A stretch of 59,332 bases of DNA from an uncultured Brachyspira sp. (GCF_910578695.1 NZ_CAJTQJ010000011.1:1-59332), one strand, 5' to 3'. Shown: positions 27,541 through 37,854, counted from the first letter of the stretch. Made by a program: numbers and translations. Notes: generated from the letters alone by a model not told the origin.

Positions 27541-30030
27541 ATGAAATTAACAGAATTGGATATTGAAGAGGGTTTTATTGTTGATAAAGTGTCTACTGAC
27601 GGAGAGATAAGACAAAGAATTATAGAAATGGGATTTACTCCCGGTGCCAAAGGCTGGATAGTTAGAAAAGCCCCTCTTGGAGATCCTATACAAGTGCATA
27701 TTATGGATTATGAAATTTCTTTAAGAAAATCTGAGGCTAACGGCATAGAAGTAGCTAAATCAAATGCAGATATAAAAAAAGACAGAGTATTAAAGCATAT
27801 AGAGCATAAAGATGTAAAAGAGGGAGATGACACTTTAATAGAAAGTAAAAGTGATATAGCTAAGAAAATAAAAGTTCCGTCTAATAATACTAAATTTAAA
27901 ATAGCTATTGCAGGAAACCCAAATTCAGGAAAAACAACTATATTTAATGCTTTAACAGGTGCTAATTATAAAGTTGCGAATTATCCCGGTGTAACAGTGG
28001 AAAAAAGACAGGCTAATATGCTTTATAATGGTTATACTTATGATTTAATAGATTTGCCAGGTGTGTATAGTTTAAGTGCCTATTCTCAAGATGAGTTAGT
28101 GGCATGCGATGTTCTTCTTAATGAAAAGCCTGATTTTATAATTAATGTTATAGATTCTACAAATTTAGAGAGAAATCTTTATCTTACATTGCAGTTAGTA
28201 GAATTAGGCATACCTATAGTATGCGTGCTTAATATGTATGAGTATGCTGAAAAAAATGGAATTAAAATAGATGAAAAAAAGTTAACAGAGCTTTTCAAAT
28301 TTCCTGTAATGAAAGTTCATGGAAATAAATATGAAAGCGTTATTATGATATTAGATAAAATAGAAGATATGTATACTTCAGGAAATAAACTTCATAAATA
28401 TTCTGCTATAACATACGGAGAAGAGGTAGAGAATTCTATAAAAAATATTTCAGATACTATGCATGGAGATATAAGCGATATTCATAAAAGATGGCTTGCT
28501 ATAAAAACTTTGGAAAAAGATGAAAGAGCAATTCATTCTATAAGAAGAGAATGTAATAACGGCGGAGAAGTAATAGAGGTTCTCAATAAAGAAATAATCA
28601 AATTAGAATCCTCTATGAATGCAAAAACAGATTCTATAATGGCAGATAAAAGATATTCCTATATAAGAGGAGCTTTGCAGGAAGTTGTTCATAAAGATAA
28701 TATACAGGCATTCAATTTTACAGAGGCTGCCGATGTTATATTCTTGAATAAATGGCTTGGGCTTCCAATATTTTTAATTGTATTATGGATTATATTTAAA
28801 GTAACATTTACTTTAGGGGCTTATCCTCAAAGCTGGCTTGAAATGGGTGTAGGAGCATTATCGGATTTTGCAGGCAGTATGCTTCCTCAAGGCAGCTTAA
28901 TACAGTCTGTTGTTGTTGATGGTATTATAGGAGGCGTCGGAGCAGTATTATCATTTCTTCCTCTTGTATTGATACTATTTACAGGTATTTCATTTTTAGA
29001 AGATTGCGGGTATATGGCAAGGGCTGCTTTTTTAATGGACAAGATAATGCATAAATTAGGTTTGCATGGGCAGTCATTTATACCTCTTTTCTTGGGATTC
29101 GGCTGTACTATTCCTGCGGTTATGGCAGCAAGAACATTAAGAAGCAAAAAAGATAGGGTAGTAACAGTTTTGATAACTACATTTATGAGCTGCGGTGCTA
29201 GGCTTCCTGTTTATATATTATTTATAGGTGCTTTCTTTACACCTAAAATGGCTGCTTCTGTAATGTTTAGTATATATATGATAGGAGTTTTGATGTCATT
29301 TATAATGGCATTTATATTTAGAAAAGCTTTTTTCAAAGGAGAAGAAACTCCTTTTGTAATGGAGCTTCCGCCTTACAGAATACCAAGAGTTAAGACTGTA
29401 TTAAGACATATGTTTGACAGAGGCTGGATGTATGTAAAAAAAGCCGGTACTTATGTATTTGCTGCATCAATAATAATTTGGGCTTTAATGACTTTTCCTC
29501 AATATACTCCTACTAAAGAGGATAATGCAAGACTTATGCAGGAAGCTAGGATATCAGTGCTTAGTCAGGGTTTGAATGCTGATGATGAAGATATTATAGC
29601 TTCTGAGTATGATAGATTAGCTGCTTCTGAAGGACTTAAAAAAAGTTATGCAGGCAAAATAGGCACATTTATAGAACCTGCATTAAAGCCTTTAGGATTT
29701 GATTGGAGAATAGGCATAGGGCTTATTGCAGGAGGTGCTGCTAAAGAAGTGTTAGTTTCTACTATAGCACAGATTAAATCAATAGAAGACGGAGATGAAG
29801 TTGTACTTACAGAATCATTGCAGAATGACCCCGTATTTAATCCTATAGTAGCTTATTCATTACTTCTTTTTGTGCTGCTTTATTTTCCCTGTTTTGCTGC
29901 TATAGGTGTTATAGGTTCTGAAATAGGAAATAAATGGATTCCATTTTTGATATTATACACATTATTAGTTGCTTGGATAGTAAGTTTTATATTTTATCAG
30001 ACTGCAGGAAGGATAGCAGGTATCATATAG
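27541..30030 (+). CDS. feoB: Fused FeoA-FeoB ferrous iron transporter
   Basis: FeoB imports ferrous iron across the inner membrane. Here residues 1 to about 75 are a complete FeoA (SH3-like) domain (IIEMGFTPGAKGWI), then a linker, then the FeoB G domain from about residue 118. G1 is GNPNSGKTT and G3 DLPGVYSL. The G4 motif reads NMYE (N231-E234) where NxxD is usual. The membrane part has the Gate motifs FGCTIPAVMAARTLR and SCGARLPVYILF, and the C-terminal GAAKEVLVST. Length 829 fits a FeoA-FeoB fusion. A hairpin terminator follows and no FeoC is seen. The promoter carries a possible operator. Confidence 0.95.
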   Translation: MKLTELDIEEGFIVDKVSTDGEIRQRIIEMGFTPGAKGWIVRKAPLGDPIQVHIMDYEISLRKSEANGIEVAKSNADIKKDRVLKHIEHKDVKEGDDTLIESKSDIAKKIKVPSNNTKFKIAIAGNPNSGKTTIFNALTGANYKVANYPGVTVEKRQANMLYNGYTYDLIDLPGVYSLSAYSQDELVACDVLLNEKPDFIINVIDSTNLERNLYLTLQLVELGIPIVCVLNMYEYAEKNGIKIDEKKLTELFKFPVMKVHGNKYESVIMILDKIEDMYTSGNKLHKYSAITYGEEVENSIKNISDTMHGDISDIHKRWLAIKTLEKDERAIHSIRRECNNGGEVIEVLNKEIIKLESSMNAKTDSIMADKRYSYIRGALQEVVHKDNIQAFNFTEAADVIFLNKWLGLPIFLIVLWIIFKVTFTLGAYPQSWLEMGVGALSDFAGSMLPQGSLIQSVVVDGIIGGVGAVLSFLPLVLILFTGISFLEDCGYMARAAFLMDKIMHKLGLHGQSFIPLFLGFGCTIPAVMAARTLRSKKDRVVTVLITTFMSCGARLPVYILFIGAFFTPKMAASVMFSIYMIGVLMSFIMAFIFRKAFFKGEETPFVMELPPYRIPRVKTVLRHMFDRGWMYVKKAGTYVFAASIIIWALMTFPQYTPTKEDNARLMQEARISVLSQGLNADDEDIIASEYDRLAASEGLKKSYAGKIGTFIEPALKPLGFDWRIGIGLIAGGAAKEVLVSTIAQIKSIEDGDEVVLTESLQNDPVFNPIVAYSLLLFVLLYFPCFAAIGVIGSEIGNKWIPFLILYTLLVAWIVSFIFYQTAGRIAGII

Positions 30031-30049
30031 TTTTTTAATATAGTGTTTA

Positions 30050-30090
30050 GCTCAAGGCTTTATTTAATAAAAGTCTTGGGCATTATTATT
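30050..30090 (+). terminator. Intrinsic terminator after feoAB
   Basis: GCTCAAGGCTTT (30050-30061) pairs with AAAGTCTTGGGC (30070-30081), a 12-bp stem with two G-T pairs, followed by an interrupted T-rich tail. The remaining bases up to 30378 are AT-rich with nothing recognisable beyond a TATAAT at 30362-30367. Confidence 0.65.
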
Positions 30091-30384
30091 TTATTATGTA
30101 TTATATATTATAAATAAAAACTTTTAATAAACTCCAAAATGTATTTACATAAGTATATATCGTTTGTATCATTTAAAATAATTATTCAAATGCATTCTTA
30201 AAATTAACATTAATATACACATTATTATATTGAATTTTATGATTTTTTTATAATAATGATAATTTTTTTTAAAAAAGTTATAAAAAGTTAAATATATATT
30301 GTTTATTTCCTTTAATAAATGGCTTATTTTAAAAAAATAATTTGTTTAACTAGGCTTATACTATAATTTATTAAGGAAATGCGT

Positions 30385-31092
30385 ATGTATAATGATTTTT
30401 ATAATGATAATATTAGTAATGCCTTAGAAAATATTAATAAAAATATTAATTCAGATATCGTAAATGAGAAGCATATATTAGCCTCTATTATATCAAACGG
30501 TATATCTTTAGAAAAAGCAAATACTATAGTAGAAAAGCTTTATTATAATTTTTATAATCTGCATAATATAGTTAATGCTTCAGAAAAAGAACTGTCTAAA
30601 GTTAAAGGTCTTAATTCAAAAAAGATTAATTTAATAAGAAGTATTCCTTCTATTTTGGAATATTATTTATTAAGCAGTTTAAAAATAGCTTCTCCTCATA
30701 TCAAGAAAAAAGATTTAATCAATTATCTTATAATAAGTTTGGGAAAACTTAAATTTGAGGCATTTTCTGTTATTTGTTTGGATATAAATAAAAGGTTTAT
30801 ATCTTCTGAACAAATATTCAGAGGTACTATAGATTCGGCTACAATATATCCTAGAGATTTAGTAGAAAAATCATTGTCGGTCGGTGCAAGCTATGTTATA
30901 ATATCCCATAATCACCCCTCAGGCATATCAAAGCCGTCCAAAGAAGATATTAAAATTACAGAGGTTTTGTATAAAGCATTTAAAATGGTTGATATAGAAA
31001 TGCTTGATCATATTATAGTTGCAGGTAATTCTTCTTATAGTTTTAAAGAAGACAGTATGTTTGAAAAATACAGACATAATGCGGAGGTTTAA
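30385..31092 (+). CDS. radC: RadC-family JAB/MPN protein
   Basis: About 235 residues. The N-terminal third has a helix-hairpin-helix-like segment (ASEKELSKVKGLNSKKINL). The C-terminal RadC domain carries the JAMM metalloprotease-like zinc site: H175-N-H177-P-S-G, followed by the acidic KPSKEDIKIT. The pattern FRGTIDSATIYPRDLVEKSL is the standard RadC stretch. Its role in repair or recombination is unresolved across the family. I chose the ATG at 30385, because AAGGA (30373-30377) is properly spaced from it and too close to the ATG at 30379. Two bases separate it from the HTH gene, so they form an operon. Confidence 0.88.
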   Translation: MYNDFYNDNISNALENINKNINSDIVNEKHILASIISNGISLEKANTIVEKLYYNFYNLHNIVNASEKELSKVKGLNSKKINLIRSIPSILEYYLLSSLKIASPHIKKKDLINYLIISLGKLKFEAFSVICLDINKRFISSEQIFRGTIDSATIYPRDLVEKSLSVGASYVIISHNHPSGISKPSKEDIKITEVLYKAFKMVDIEMLDHIIVAGNSSYSFKEDSMFEKYRHNAEV

Positions 31093-31094
31093 AT

Positions 31095-31511
31095 ATGCTT
31101 ACTACTAATTTGAAGAAGCCTTTTTATAATAATATAGTCAGCGACAGCAAAGAAGAAAATAATTCTAATAAGGATATATTAAATAATAATGAGCTTATCT
31201 CTTCCGTTGGAAAAAATATACGAAATATAAGAAAATTGCAGACAAAAACTATATCTGAAATAGCAGAAATGTCAGGAATATCTGCAAAGTATTTACAAAG
31301 TGTTGAAGTTGGTAAGAAAAATATATCAATCATAAATTTAAATAAAATAGCAAATGCTTTAAATGTGCCTATAGCCATATTATTTGGTTATGATCAAATA
31401 GAAAAAACTAGAAAACTTTTATGCATAGCAAATAAACTTAGAAATTATTCTTCATTACAATTATCAAATATAGATGCTATAATAAAAGATTTAAAAAATA
31501 TTTTAGATTGA
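31095..31511 (+). CDS. XRE-family HTH transcriptional regulator
   Basis: A 138-residue DNA-binding protein. After a disordered Asn/Ser-rich N-terminus, a Cro/CI-type helix-turn-helix spans about residues 37-95, with IRNIRKLQTKTISEIAEMSG as its first two helices and AKYLQSVEVGKKNISI as the recognition part. LNKIANALNVPIAILFG completes the fold. A short C-terminal helical tail may dimerise. It is cotranscribed with radC (two-base gap). A link to DNA damage or to radC autoregulation is inference. Confidence 0.85.
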   Translation: MLTTNLKKPFYNNIVSDSKEENNSNKDILNNNELISSVGKNIRNIRKLQTKTISEIAEMSGISAKYLQSVEVGKKNISIINLNKIANALNVPIAILFGYDQIEKTRKLLCIANKLRNYSSLQLSNIDAIIKDLKNILD

Positions 31512-31669
31512 TTTATTTTGCCGCTGTAATATAATACTTATAAAACATATATTTTTGTAATTTCTTATAGTTTTTTTTATTATTCCGATAATTTAAAAAT
31601 AGATTTATTTTACAAAAATAGTTAATTTTAGTTGTTATTAACATATATTATTTTAGGAGAGGTGTTTAT

Positions 31670-33871
31670 ATGGCAACAAGCGAAGCTTTTCTTGATGAAG
31701 TATATAAAAATGCAGTAGAGGCAGAAGTAAATAAAAGGAGTACAACTCTTTCTAATTTGGCAGATAATGCCAGAGATTATCAAAGAGAAATTTCTGCTTA
31801 TGAAGATTTGAAAGTAAGATTAGATACTCTTTCAACTGCTTCAAAAGAACTTTATGGTTTTCGTTCTCCATTTAGAAAGTTTGTAGGAATAGGGGAAGGC
31901 ATACCTGATTATTTTACTGTAACTGCAAACAGACTTGCCAATACTACTACATACGATATAGCCATTAAAGATATAGCAGCCAGCCAGAAATTCTCTTCAA
32001 AAGCATTTAATATGGCGGATACTTTGCCTGCAGGAAAAATAGTTCTTAAAATAGGCAGCGAAGAAACAGCTGTAGATTTTGCAGGCGGAAGTTTAGTAAA
32101 TTTTCAAAAATCTTTAGATAAAGCTTTCGGAAAAAAAATTAAAACTACAATAACTCAAAAATCTAGAAATTTACAGGTTCTTACAATAGATTTAGTTACA
32201 ACAGGCTCAAAAAACATAGTTGAAGTTGTAAGCGATGATGCCGGTATATTAAAAGAACTTAATATGTTTACAAGAAGACCTTACAGACATTTAGGACATA
32301 TATTCAATGAACAGCTTTTAAATAAATGGGAAGATGAATCTGATAATCTTACCACAAATTATATGGTAAAGAATGATTTTATAGTGTTAAAAGGCGAGAA
32401 TAAATTATCTCTTCCTTTGCATAGAGAGGCTGAAGCTAATGAAAATATCACTTTATCAATAACAGCTAGAGTTTCAGATAGTTTAGACGAAGAAGAAGCT
32501 CCTATCATGCCGCCTACATCTGATTTATCTATTCCGGATACAGGATTAACTTTTGATAAAGTAGATAGTGTAATATATAAGGATGTAGAATTATACGGGG
32601 AGGGCTTATCGCCTGCTGATAGTTCCAGAACTTTTGAGGATATAAAGAAATATAAAGAGGCATTAGAGGCAGAACGCAAAGCTAAAGAGGGTATTGAAGC
32701 TGAGGCTCCTGAACCAATAGATGCTGCAGGCTTTAATTCTGAAATAATAGGGGTAAAATATATTAATAAGGCTGGAGATGAGGCAGAAAAATTCTTTGCA
32801 TTACCTACAATAAGTTCATCTTGGCAGAGGCTTAATATACCAATAGGCGGACAATTTGAGGCAGAAGATGTTATTACTGAAGTTGTTCTTATAAATAAAA
32901 ATGCAGGATACAATATATTTTATAAAGACTTGCTTATTGAAGATATGGGCAAGGAGGAAGATGCTCCTAATTATTTAGTATCTGAGGCATCTGATGCAAG
33001 GGCTTCTATAGATGGGGTTGATGTACTAAGCGAGAGCAATGAATTTGATAATGTGGTTAATGGGCTTAATATTGTTGCTAAAAAAGTTACTCCTGATGCA
33101 TTTGCTACTACTATTGAAGTTGATAAAGAAGGGGTGGTTAATTCAATAGCCAATTTTATAAGAGCTTATAATGAAATTATTGATTTATTAAATGATACTA
33201 CTCAAAGACCTTTAAGCAGAGATATAAGAGAAGGGCTTGATAGTATGAATAGAACAGATTTAGATGATTTGGCTACTACTTTGGGCATAGAATATAATAC
33301 AGAGATGTCTGATTCTGCTTTAAGAAAGAAACTTTATTATGTAGGAGTATTCAGCGGAAACACTCTTGTAAATACTATATCTCAAAGGGTAAGAATGATA
33401 GTTGCCGATGCTTATGAAACAGAATACGGAGAAGAGCTTGCACTTCTTGACCAAATAGGAATTAACAGAGGAAATGCAGGAGAAGATTGGTCTAAAGTTA
33501 AAAAAGGATTTCTTCAGGTAGATGAAGAGAAATTTATGAATAAAATAGATACTCATATGGACGGTATAGAAGAATTATTTTCAAATGATACAACAGGAGA
33601 TGATATTCCAGATACAGGAGTAGCTTATACTATGAGTGATTTTATAACTCCTTATTCTCAGACAAGAGGAATAGTTGAAAATAGCATTACTATGACTAAA
33701 AGCCGTTTAGATGCTAACAAAAAAAGAATGGATGCAGAAAAAGATAGAATAGAAGAATACAGACAGCAAAGACTTGCTTCATATTATAAAATGCAGTCGC
33801 AATTGCAGCAGGCTGAGAGAGAAAGAAAAAGACTAGAATCTTCATTAAATAAAAATAATAATGGAAATTAA
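31670..33871 (+). CDS. fliD: Flagellar hook-associated protein 2 (filament cap)
   Basis: FliD caps the periplasmic flagellar filament and guides flagellin folding. The 733-residue protein starts ATSEAFLDEVYKNAVEAEVN, the spirochaete form of the FliD N-terminal domain. It ends with the FliD C-terminal coiled coil (GIVENSITMTKSRLDANKKR and a Gln/Arg-rich tail). The middle is longer than in enterics and contains acidic, Pro/Glu-rich insertions around residues 265-360, probably surface-exposed loops. AGGAG precedes the ATG and a strong terminator follows. No flagellin or fliS is adjacent. Confidence 0.9.
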   Translation: MATSEAFLDEVYKNAVEAEVNKRSTTLSNLADNARDYQREISAYEDLKVRLDTLSTASKELYGFRSPFRKFVGIGEGIPDYFTVTANRLANTTTYDIAIKDIAASQKFSSKAFNMADTLPAGKIVLKIGSEETAVDFAGGSLVNFQKSLDKAFGKKIKTTITQKSRNLQVLTIDLVTTGSKNIVEVVSDDAGILKELNMFTRRPYRHLGHIFNEQLLNKWEDESDNLTTNYMVKNDFIVLKGENKLSLPLHREAEANENITLSITARVSDSLDEEEAPIMPPTSDLSIPDTGLTFDKVDSVIYKDVELYGEGLSPADSSRTFEDIKKYKEALEAERKAKEGIEAEAPEPIDAAGFNSEIIGVKYINKAGDEAEKFFALPTISSSWQRLNIPIGGQFEAEDVITEVVLINKNAGYNIFYKDLLIEDMGKEEDAPNYLVSEASDARASIDGVDVLSESNEFDNVVNGLNIVAKKVTPDAFATTIEVDKEGVVNSIANFIRAYNEIIDLLNDTTQRPLSRDIREGLDSMNRTDLDDLATTLGIEYNTEMSDSALRKKLYYVGVFSGNTLVNTISQRVRMIVADAYETEYGEELALLDQIGINRGNAGEDWSKVKKGFLQVDEEKFMNKIDTHMDGIEELFSNDTTGDDIPDTGVAYTMSDFITPYSQTRGIVENSITMTKSRLDANKKRMDAEKDRIEEYRQQRLASYYKMQSQLQQAERERKRLESSLNKNNNGN

Positions 33872-33915
33872 TTATTGATTATAAATAATCAAGTATATTC
33901 TATAAAATACAAAAG

Positions 33916-33944
33916 ACTCTGTTATTATATGACAGAGTTTTTTT
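33916..33944 (+). terminator. Intrinsic terminator after fliD
   Basis: ACTCTGT (33916-33922) pairs with ACAGAGT (33932-33938), flanked by AAAA and a TTTTTT tail. Confidence 0.85.
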
Positions 33945-34073
33945 ATTTATAAATATATCAAAAACTTATAGCTTATTTTTATTTTATAAAAACTCTGTAA
34001 AATATATAAGATTTATACACTAAAAACGCTTAATTAATCCATTTCAGGTTTTTACTAATAAAATAATTATGAT

Positions 34074-34114
34074 AAAAAATTTAATTAATAAAACAATATA
34101 TTATTTATTAATTA
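34074..34114 (-). terminator. AT-only terminator hairpin ending the TPR gene
   Basis: On the minus strand an 11-bp stem (arms 34114-34104 and 34092-34082) overlaps the TPR stop codon and is followed by a T-run (34079-34074). The stem has no G-C pair, so it should be weak. Confidence 0.45.
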
Positions 34115-36003
34115 TTATACATAAGTTCTTTTTTAGTTAAAACTTGTCTTAAACCGTCTTTAGCCTGCTGATCATTTCCATTATAGCTTAATGCATTTCT
34201 ATAGCTTTCTTCAGCATTATCAAGTTCATTAATTCTATAATAACATTTAGCCAAAGCCAAATTAATATCAAACATATCCCTTTTAGAATTTGCCAAATTC
34301 AAAGCCTCATTATAAGCATATATCGCATCATTGTATTGAAGTCTTCTATATGAGAATGCACCATAAAGCATATAGTTTTCAACACTAGGCGACATCTCCA
34401 CTAACTGAGCATAATATGATGTAGCATCATTATATGAACGAATTTCTTCCATCATAGTAGCTAATGTTATCCAAGCATTTTCTCTTACTAAAGTAGTATT
34501 ATTCTCATCATTTGCCGCTATAAGCAAAGATTCTTTTGATTTTGCATAATCTTTTGTTTTATAGTATATCATTCCAGCTCTGTATATACTTTCTCTGTCT
34601 TTAGGGTATTTAGAAAGAGTATGATTATAATAATTTAAAGCTTCATTATTATTTCCTATATTTTCATAATAAACAGCAAGTGTTCTGCTTGGAAAGGCAT
34701 TTCCAATATCTTCTGCAATGGATTCTTTCAATAATTTTATTCCCTTATCAGAATTGCCGTAATATAATTCCAATTCTCCTAATCTAGGCATAAATATAGC
34801 ATTATTAGTTTCTATTTTATATATTTCCTGATAATATCTAAGAGACGGTAAAAAATCTTTTTGTCTGTATGTTATATCTCCAAGTCTTTCTAATGCTGTT
34901 TTATATAAATCATCTTTATTATTTGCCATTATAATTTTTTTATAATTAGCTTCTGCCTCTTTAAGCATACTTCCTTTATAGTATGCATTAGCAAGAAGTC
35001 CTGTAGCAAAATATGTATTCGTATAATCTTTCATTCTTGTAAGTCTCAAATAATATTTAACCGCCCTGTCATACATATTTTCTTTTTCATATAATTCGCC
35101 TAATTCTAGTATAGTGTCTGCATCATTAGGATTTTGTTCTAATATCTGTTCATATACTTTTTTTATTCCGTCATAATCTTCAACTTGCTCATATATTTTT
35201 ACAAGTTTTTTTATGGAATCAGGCTTTGTATCAGAGTTTACTAAACTTTTCAAATACATTTCTATAGCACTGTCTGTATCTCCTGATATAACATATATAT
35301 CTCCGAGTATAGTAGAAGCCTTATCAGCATATTCGCTTTTACTTCTTCTCACTAATTTACTTAAAGTATCATAAGCTATGCTTTGAAAACCCTCATTAAG
35401 TGCTATTAATCCTGTATAAAATAGAGCCTCATCATTTTCTTCCAATTTTAAAACTCTTTCATAATATCCTTTAGCCAAACGAGGCAGATTTCTATCCATA
35501 TAAAATCTTCCTAAAGTAAGAAGGCTGGGTATATAATTGCTGTTTATAGATAATGAAGTTTCTAATGAAGTTAATGCCTCATCATACATTTCTTTTTCTA
35601 AATATGAAATACCTAAATTATGTTTTAACTGTTCATCTAAATATAATGAATTTGTCATAGTATTAAATATTTTTATTGCTGAGTCATATTCTTCTGTGGC
35701 ATTATATATTTGTCCTAAAAGTATATTTGCTTCATATTCTTTTTTAGGGTCTATTGTATCTCTTACTTCCTTTTTTAAAATAGATTTAGCTTTATTATAA
35801 TCTTTATTTTTATAATATTCTTTTGCTAAAGTATAATCATCTGCAATTTTATAATTTAATTTTACTTTACCATGTATTATTGCTACATTCAATGATATTA
35901 TAGCAATCAAGCCTAATGCCCCTATAGATAATATAAAAACTATCATTTGAATATTTTTATATTTATTTAATTTTTTATTGTATATCTTTTTCCTGTATGC
36001 CAT
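34108..36003 (-). CDS. Membrane-anchored TPR-repeat protein
   Basis: A 631-residue protein with a basic cytoplasmic start and one membrane helix at about residues 19-43, then tetratricopeptide repeats to the end. Repeats are regular: for example YDEALTSLETSLSINSNYIP, LARLAKGYYERVLKLEEN-like units, and YDRAVKYYLRLTRMKDYTN. The N-in topology puts the repeats outside the membrane, where they could organise envelope machinery. It starts 29 bases inside the end of nusB, same strand, implying an operon. No catalytic domain is seen and the function is unknown. Confidence 0.82.
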   Translation of the reverse strand: MAYRKKIYNKKLNKYKNIQMIVFILSIGALGLIAIISLNVAIIHGKVKLNYKIADDYTLAKEYYKNKDYNKAKSILKKEVRDTIDPKKEYEANILLGQIYNATEEYDSAIKIFNTMTNSLYLDEQLKHNLGISYLEKEMYDEALTSLETSLSINSNYIPSLLTLGRFYMDRNLPRLAKGYYERVLKLEENDEALFYTGLIALNEGFQSIAYDTLSKLVRRSKSEYADKASTILGDIYVISGDTDSAIEMYLKSLVNSDTKPDSIKKLVKIYEQVEDYDGIKKVYEQILEQNPNDADTILELGELYEKENMYDRAVKYYLRLTRMKDYTNTYFATGLLANAYYKGSMLKEAEANYKKIIMANNKDDLYKTALERLGDITYRQKDFLPSLRYYQEIYKIETNNAIFMPRLGELELYYGNSDKGIKLLKESIAEDIGNAFPSRTLAVYYENIGNNNEALNYYNHTLSKYPKDRESIYRAGMIYYKTKDYAKSKESLLIAANDENNTTLVRENAWITLATMMEEIRSYNDATSYYAQLVEMSPSVENYMLYGAFSYRRLQYNDAIYAYNEALNLANSKRDMFDINLALAKCYYRINELDNAEESYRNALSYNGNDQQAKDGLRQVLTKKELMYNN

Positions 36004-36520
36004 CTAAAATCCCATTTATAAATTTATAAGAATCTTTATCGCTAAAAATTTTTGAAATTTCTACAGCTTCATCTATTACTACAGATTTAGGTATATCTTT
36101 CAAAAATATTAATGAATATATAGACATTCTAATAATTGATTTATCTAAATATTGTATTCTTTTTATATCCCAATTATTAGAATATTTTTCTATTAAATTA
36201 TCTATTCTTTCTAAATTATTTATAGTTCCTTCTACTAAAGTTTTAGTAAATGAAAATATATTTTCAGGTATTTTCTTATCATAATCAAAGTTTAAAATTT
36301 CATTTATAGTTTCTTTTCTATAATTAATTTCATAAGAGTATAAAGACATAACAGCATATATTCTTGCCTGTCTTCTTGACCCATAAGATGATAAATCCAT
36401 ATCTTTAATATCTTCTTTGTTTTTTGATTTTATTATCACCTTTTTTTTAACAGCTTTTCTAGGTACAGCTTCAATATTTTCAGTTTCATTGCTATTATTT
36501 ATACTATTTTCTTCAGACAT
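35975..36520 (-). CDS. nusB: NusB transcription antitermination factor
   Basis: NusB binds boxA RNA with ribosomal protein S10 to support antitermination in rRNA operons. The conserved helical NusB domain runs from about residue 45 (SRRQARIYAVMSLYSYE) to the end, with LIEKYSNNWDIKRIQYLDKS and PKSVVIDEAVEISKIFSDKD. The first 40 residues are an Asn/Glu- then Lys-rich extension absent from typical 130-150 residue NusB. An internal Met41 (MDLSSYGSRRQ) could be the true start, since neither start has a strong ribosome site. It overlaps the downstream TPR gene. Confidence 0.88.
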   Translation of the reverse strand: MSEENSINNSNETENIEAVPRKAVKKKVIIKSKNKEDIKDMDLSSYGSRRQARIYAVMSLYSYEINYRKETINEILNFDYDKKIPENIFSFTKTLVEGTINNLERIDNLIEKYSNNWDIKRIQYLDKSIIRMSIYSLIFLKDIPKSVVIDEAVEISKIFSDKDSYKFINGILDGIQEKDIQ

Positions 36521-36723
36521 ATATAAAACTCATTATTTAATAATTTTTATAATATTATTTTTTATATTTTCGGAATATAAATCATAAAAATAATTTTGAT
36601 ATTATGATTATTATATATAAAAATATAGTATTTTAGTCTGTAATAATTATAATAATTTCAGCTATTTACAATTAATATAATTTTTATATAATATAAATAC
36701 AGTTTTAATTTAAGGTTTATATT

Positions 36724-37854
36724 ATGAGCAAAGTTGCTGTAATAAGATGCATGAATTATAATTTAGAGGAAGTAAAATCATCTATTAAAAGGGCTATAGA
36801 TTTGCTTGGAGGAATAGATTTATTTGTTAAAGAAAATGATAAGGTATTGCTTAAGCCCAATTTGCTGGCTGCTGAAACTGCCGACAGATCTGTAACAACT
36901 CACCCTGTGGTATTTGAAGCAGTTGTATCTATACTTCAGGAAAAAAATGCATTAGTTTCTTACGGCGATTCTCCTGGAATAGGTAAGGGAAGCAGTGTTG
37001 CATTGAAAGCTGGAATAGATGAAGTTGCTAATAGAATGAATGTTAAATATGCTGATTTTGAAGAGCCTATAGGAGTTTCTTATGAGAAAGGCATACAGGA
37101 GAAAAGCTTCACAATATCAAAGCCTATACAGGAAGCTGATGTTATAATAAGTCTTCCTAAATTAAAATCGCATGCACTTACAACTATGACAGGGGCTGTA
37201 AAAAATCAGTTCGGATGCATACCTGGTTTTAGAAAGGCTGAGTATCATTTGAAGCTTCCTGATTTTGAAGATTTTTCTACTATGCTTCTTGATTTAAATA
37301 AACTTATTAATCCTAAGCTTTATATAATGGACGCTGTACTTGCTATGGAAGGAAACGGACCTAGAAACGGAACTCCTAAAAAAGTTAATGCTTTAATAGT
37401 ATCAGCAGATGCTGTTGCTTTAGATTATGCTGCTTCTCAGATAATATCATTTGATTATAATACAATACCTACTTTAAAAATGGGATTTAAATACGGCTTT
37501 TCAAACAAAAATGATATTGAAATATTAGGCGATGGTATAGAAAGTGTAAAGACAGCAGATTTTAAAAAGCCCCATAAAGGTGTCGGCATAGGAAGAAGTT
37601 TAATGAAATTAAGTAAATTTCCTCTTATTAAAAGACTTTTTTCTTTTATTATACCGAAGCCTGTTATAGAAAAAAATAAATGTGTAAAATGCGGGGTTTG
37701 TGTAAATGTATGTCCTGTAACACCTTTGGCACTTAATTTTGATAAAAAAGGTAAGGATTATCCGCCTGAGTATTATTATAAAAGCTGCATATCTTGCTAC
37801 TGCTGTCAGGAATTATGTCCTCATAAAGCTATAGTGTTAAAAAGAAAATTTTAG
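36724..37854 (+). CDS. DUF362 protein with C-terminal 2[4Fe-4S] ferredoxin domain
   Basis: The N-terminal DUF362 domain (about 1-290) shows KVLLKPNLL, GDSPG, LPKLKSHALTTMTGAVKNQFG and MEGNGPRNGTP, all family landmarks. The C-terminal ferredoxin module (about 315-376) has two clusters: CVKCGVCVNVCP, then CISCYCCQELCPHKA. An electron-transfer role in the cytoplasm is likely, but the reaction is unknown for this family. It is a single gene, divergent from nusB, with AAGG before its ATG. Confidence 0.87.
   Translation: MSKVAVIRCMNYNLEEVKSSIKRAIDLLGGIDLFVKENDKVLLKPNLLAAETADRSVTTHPVVFEAVVSILQEKNALVSYGDSPGIGKGSSVALKAGIDEVANRMNVKYADFEEPIGVSYEKGIQEKSFTISKPIQEADVIISLPKLKSHALTTMTGAVKNQFGCIPGFRKAEYHLKLPDFEDFSTMLLDLNKLINPKLYIMDAVLAMEGNGPRNGTPKKVNALIVSADAVALDYAASQIISFDYNTIPTLKMGFKYGFSNKNDIEILGDGIESVKTADFKKPHKGVGIGRSLMKLSKFPLIKRLFSFIIPKPVIEKNKCVKCGVCVNVCPVTPLALNFDKKGKDYPPEYYYKSCISCYCCQELCPHKAIVLKRKF

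Noticed and set aside
32359..32913. 184-residue minus-strand ORF inside fliD
   Set aside because: Ser/Ala/Leu-rich frame arising from the acidic fliD insertions; no ribosome site or family motif.
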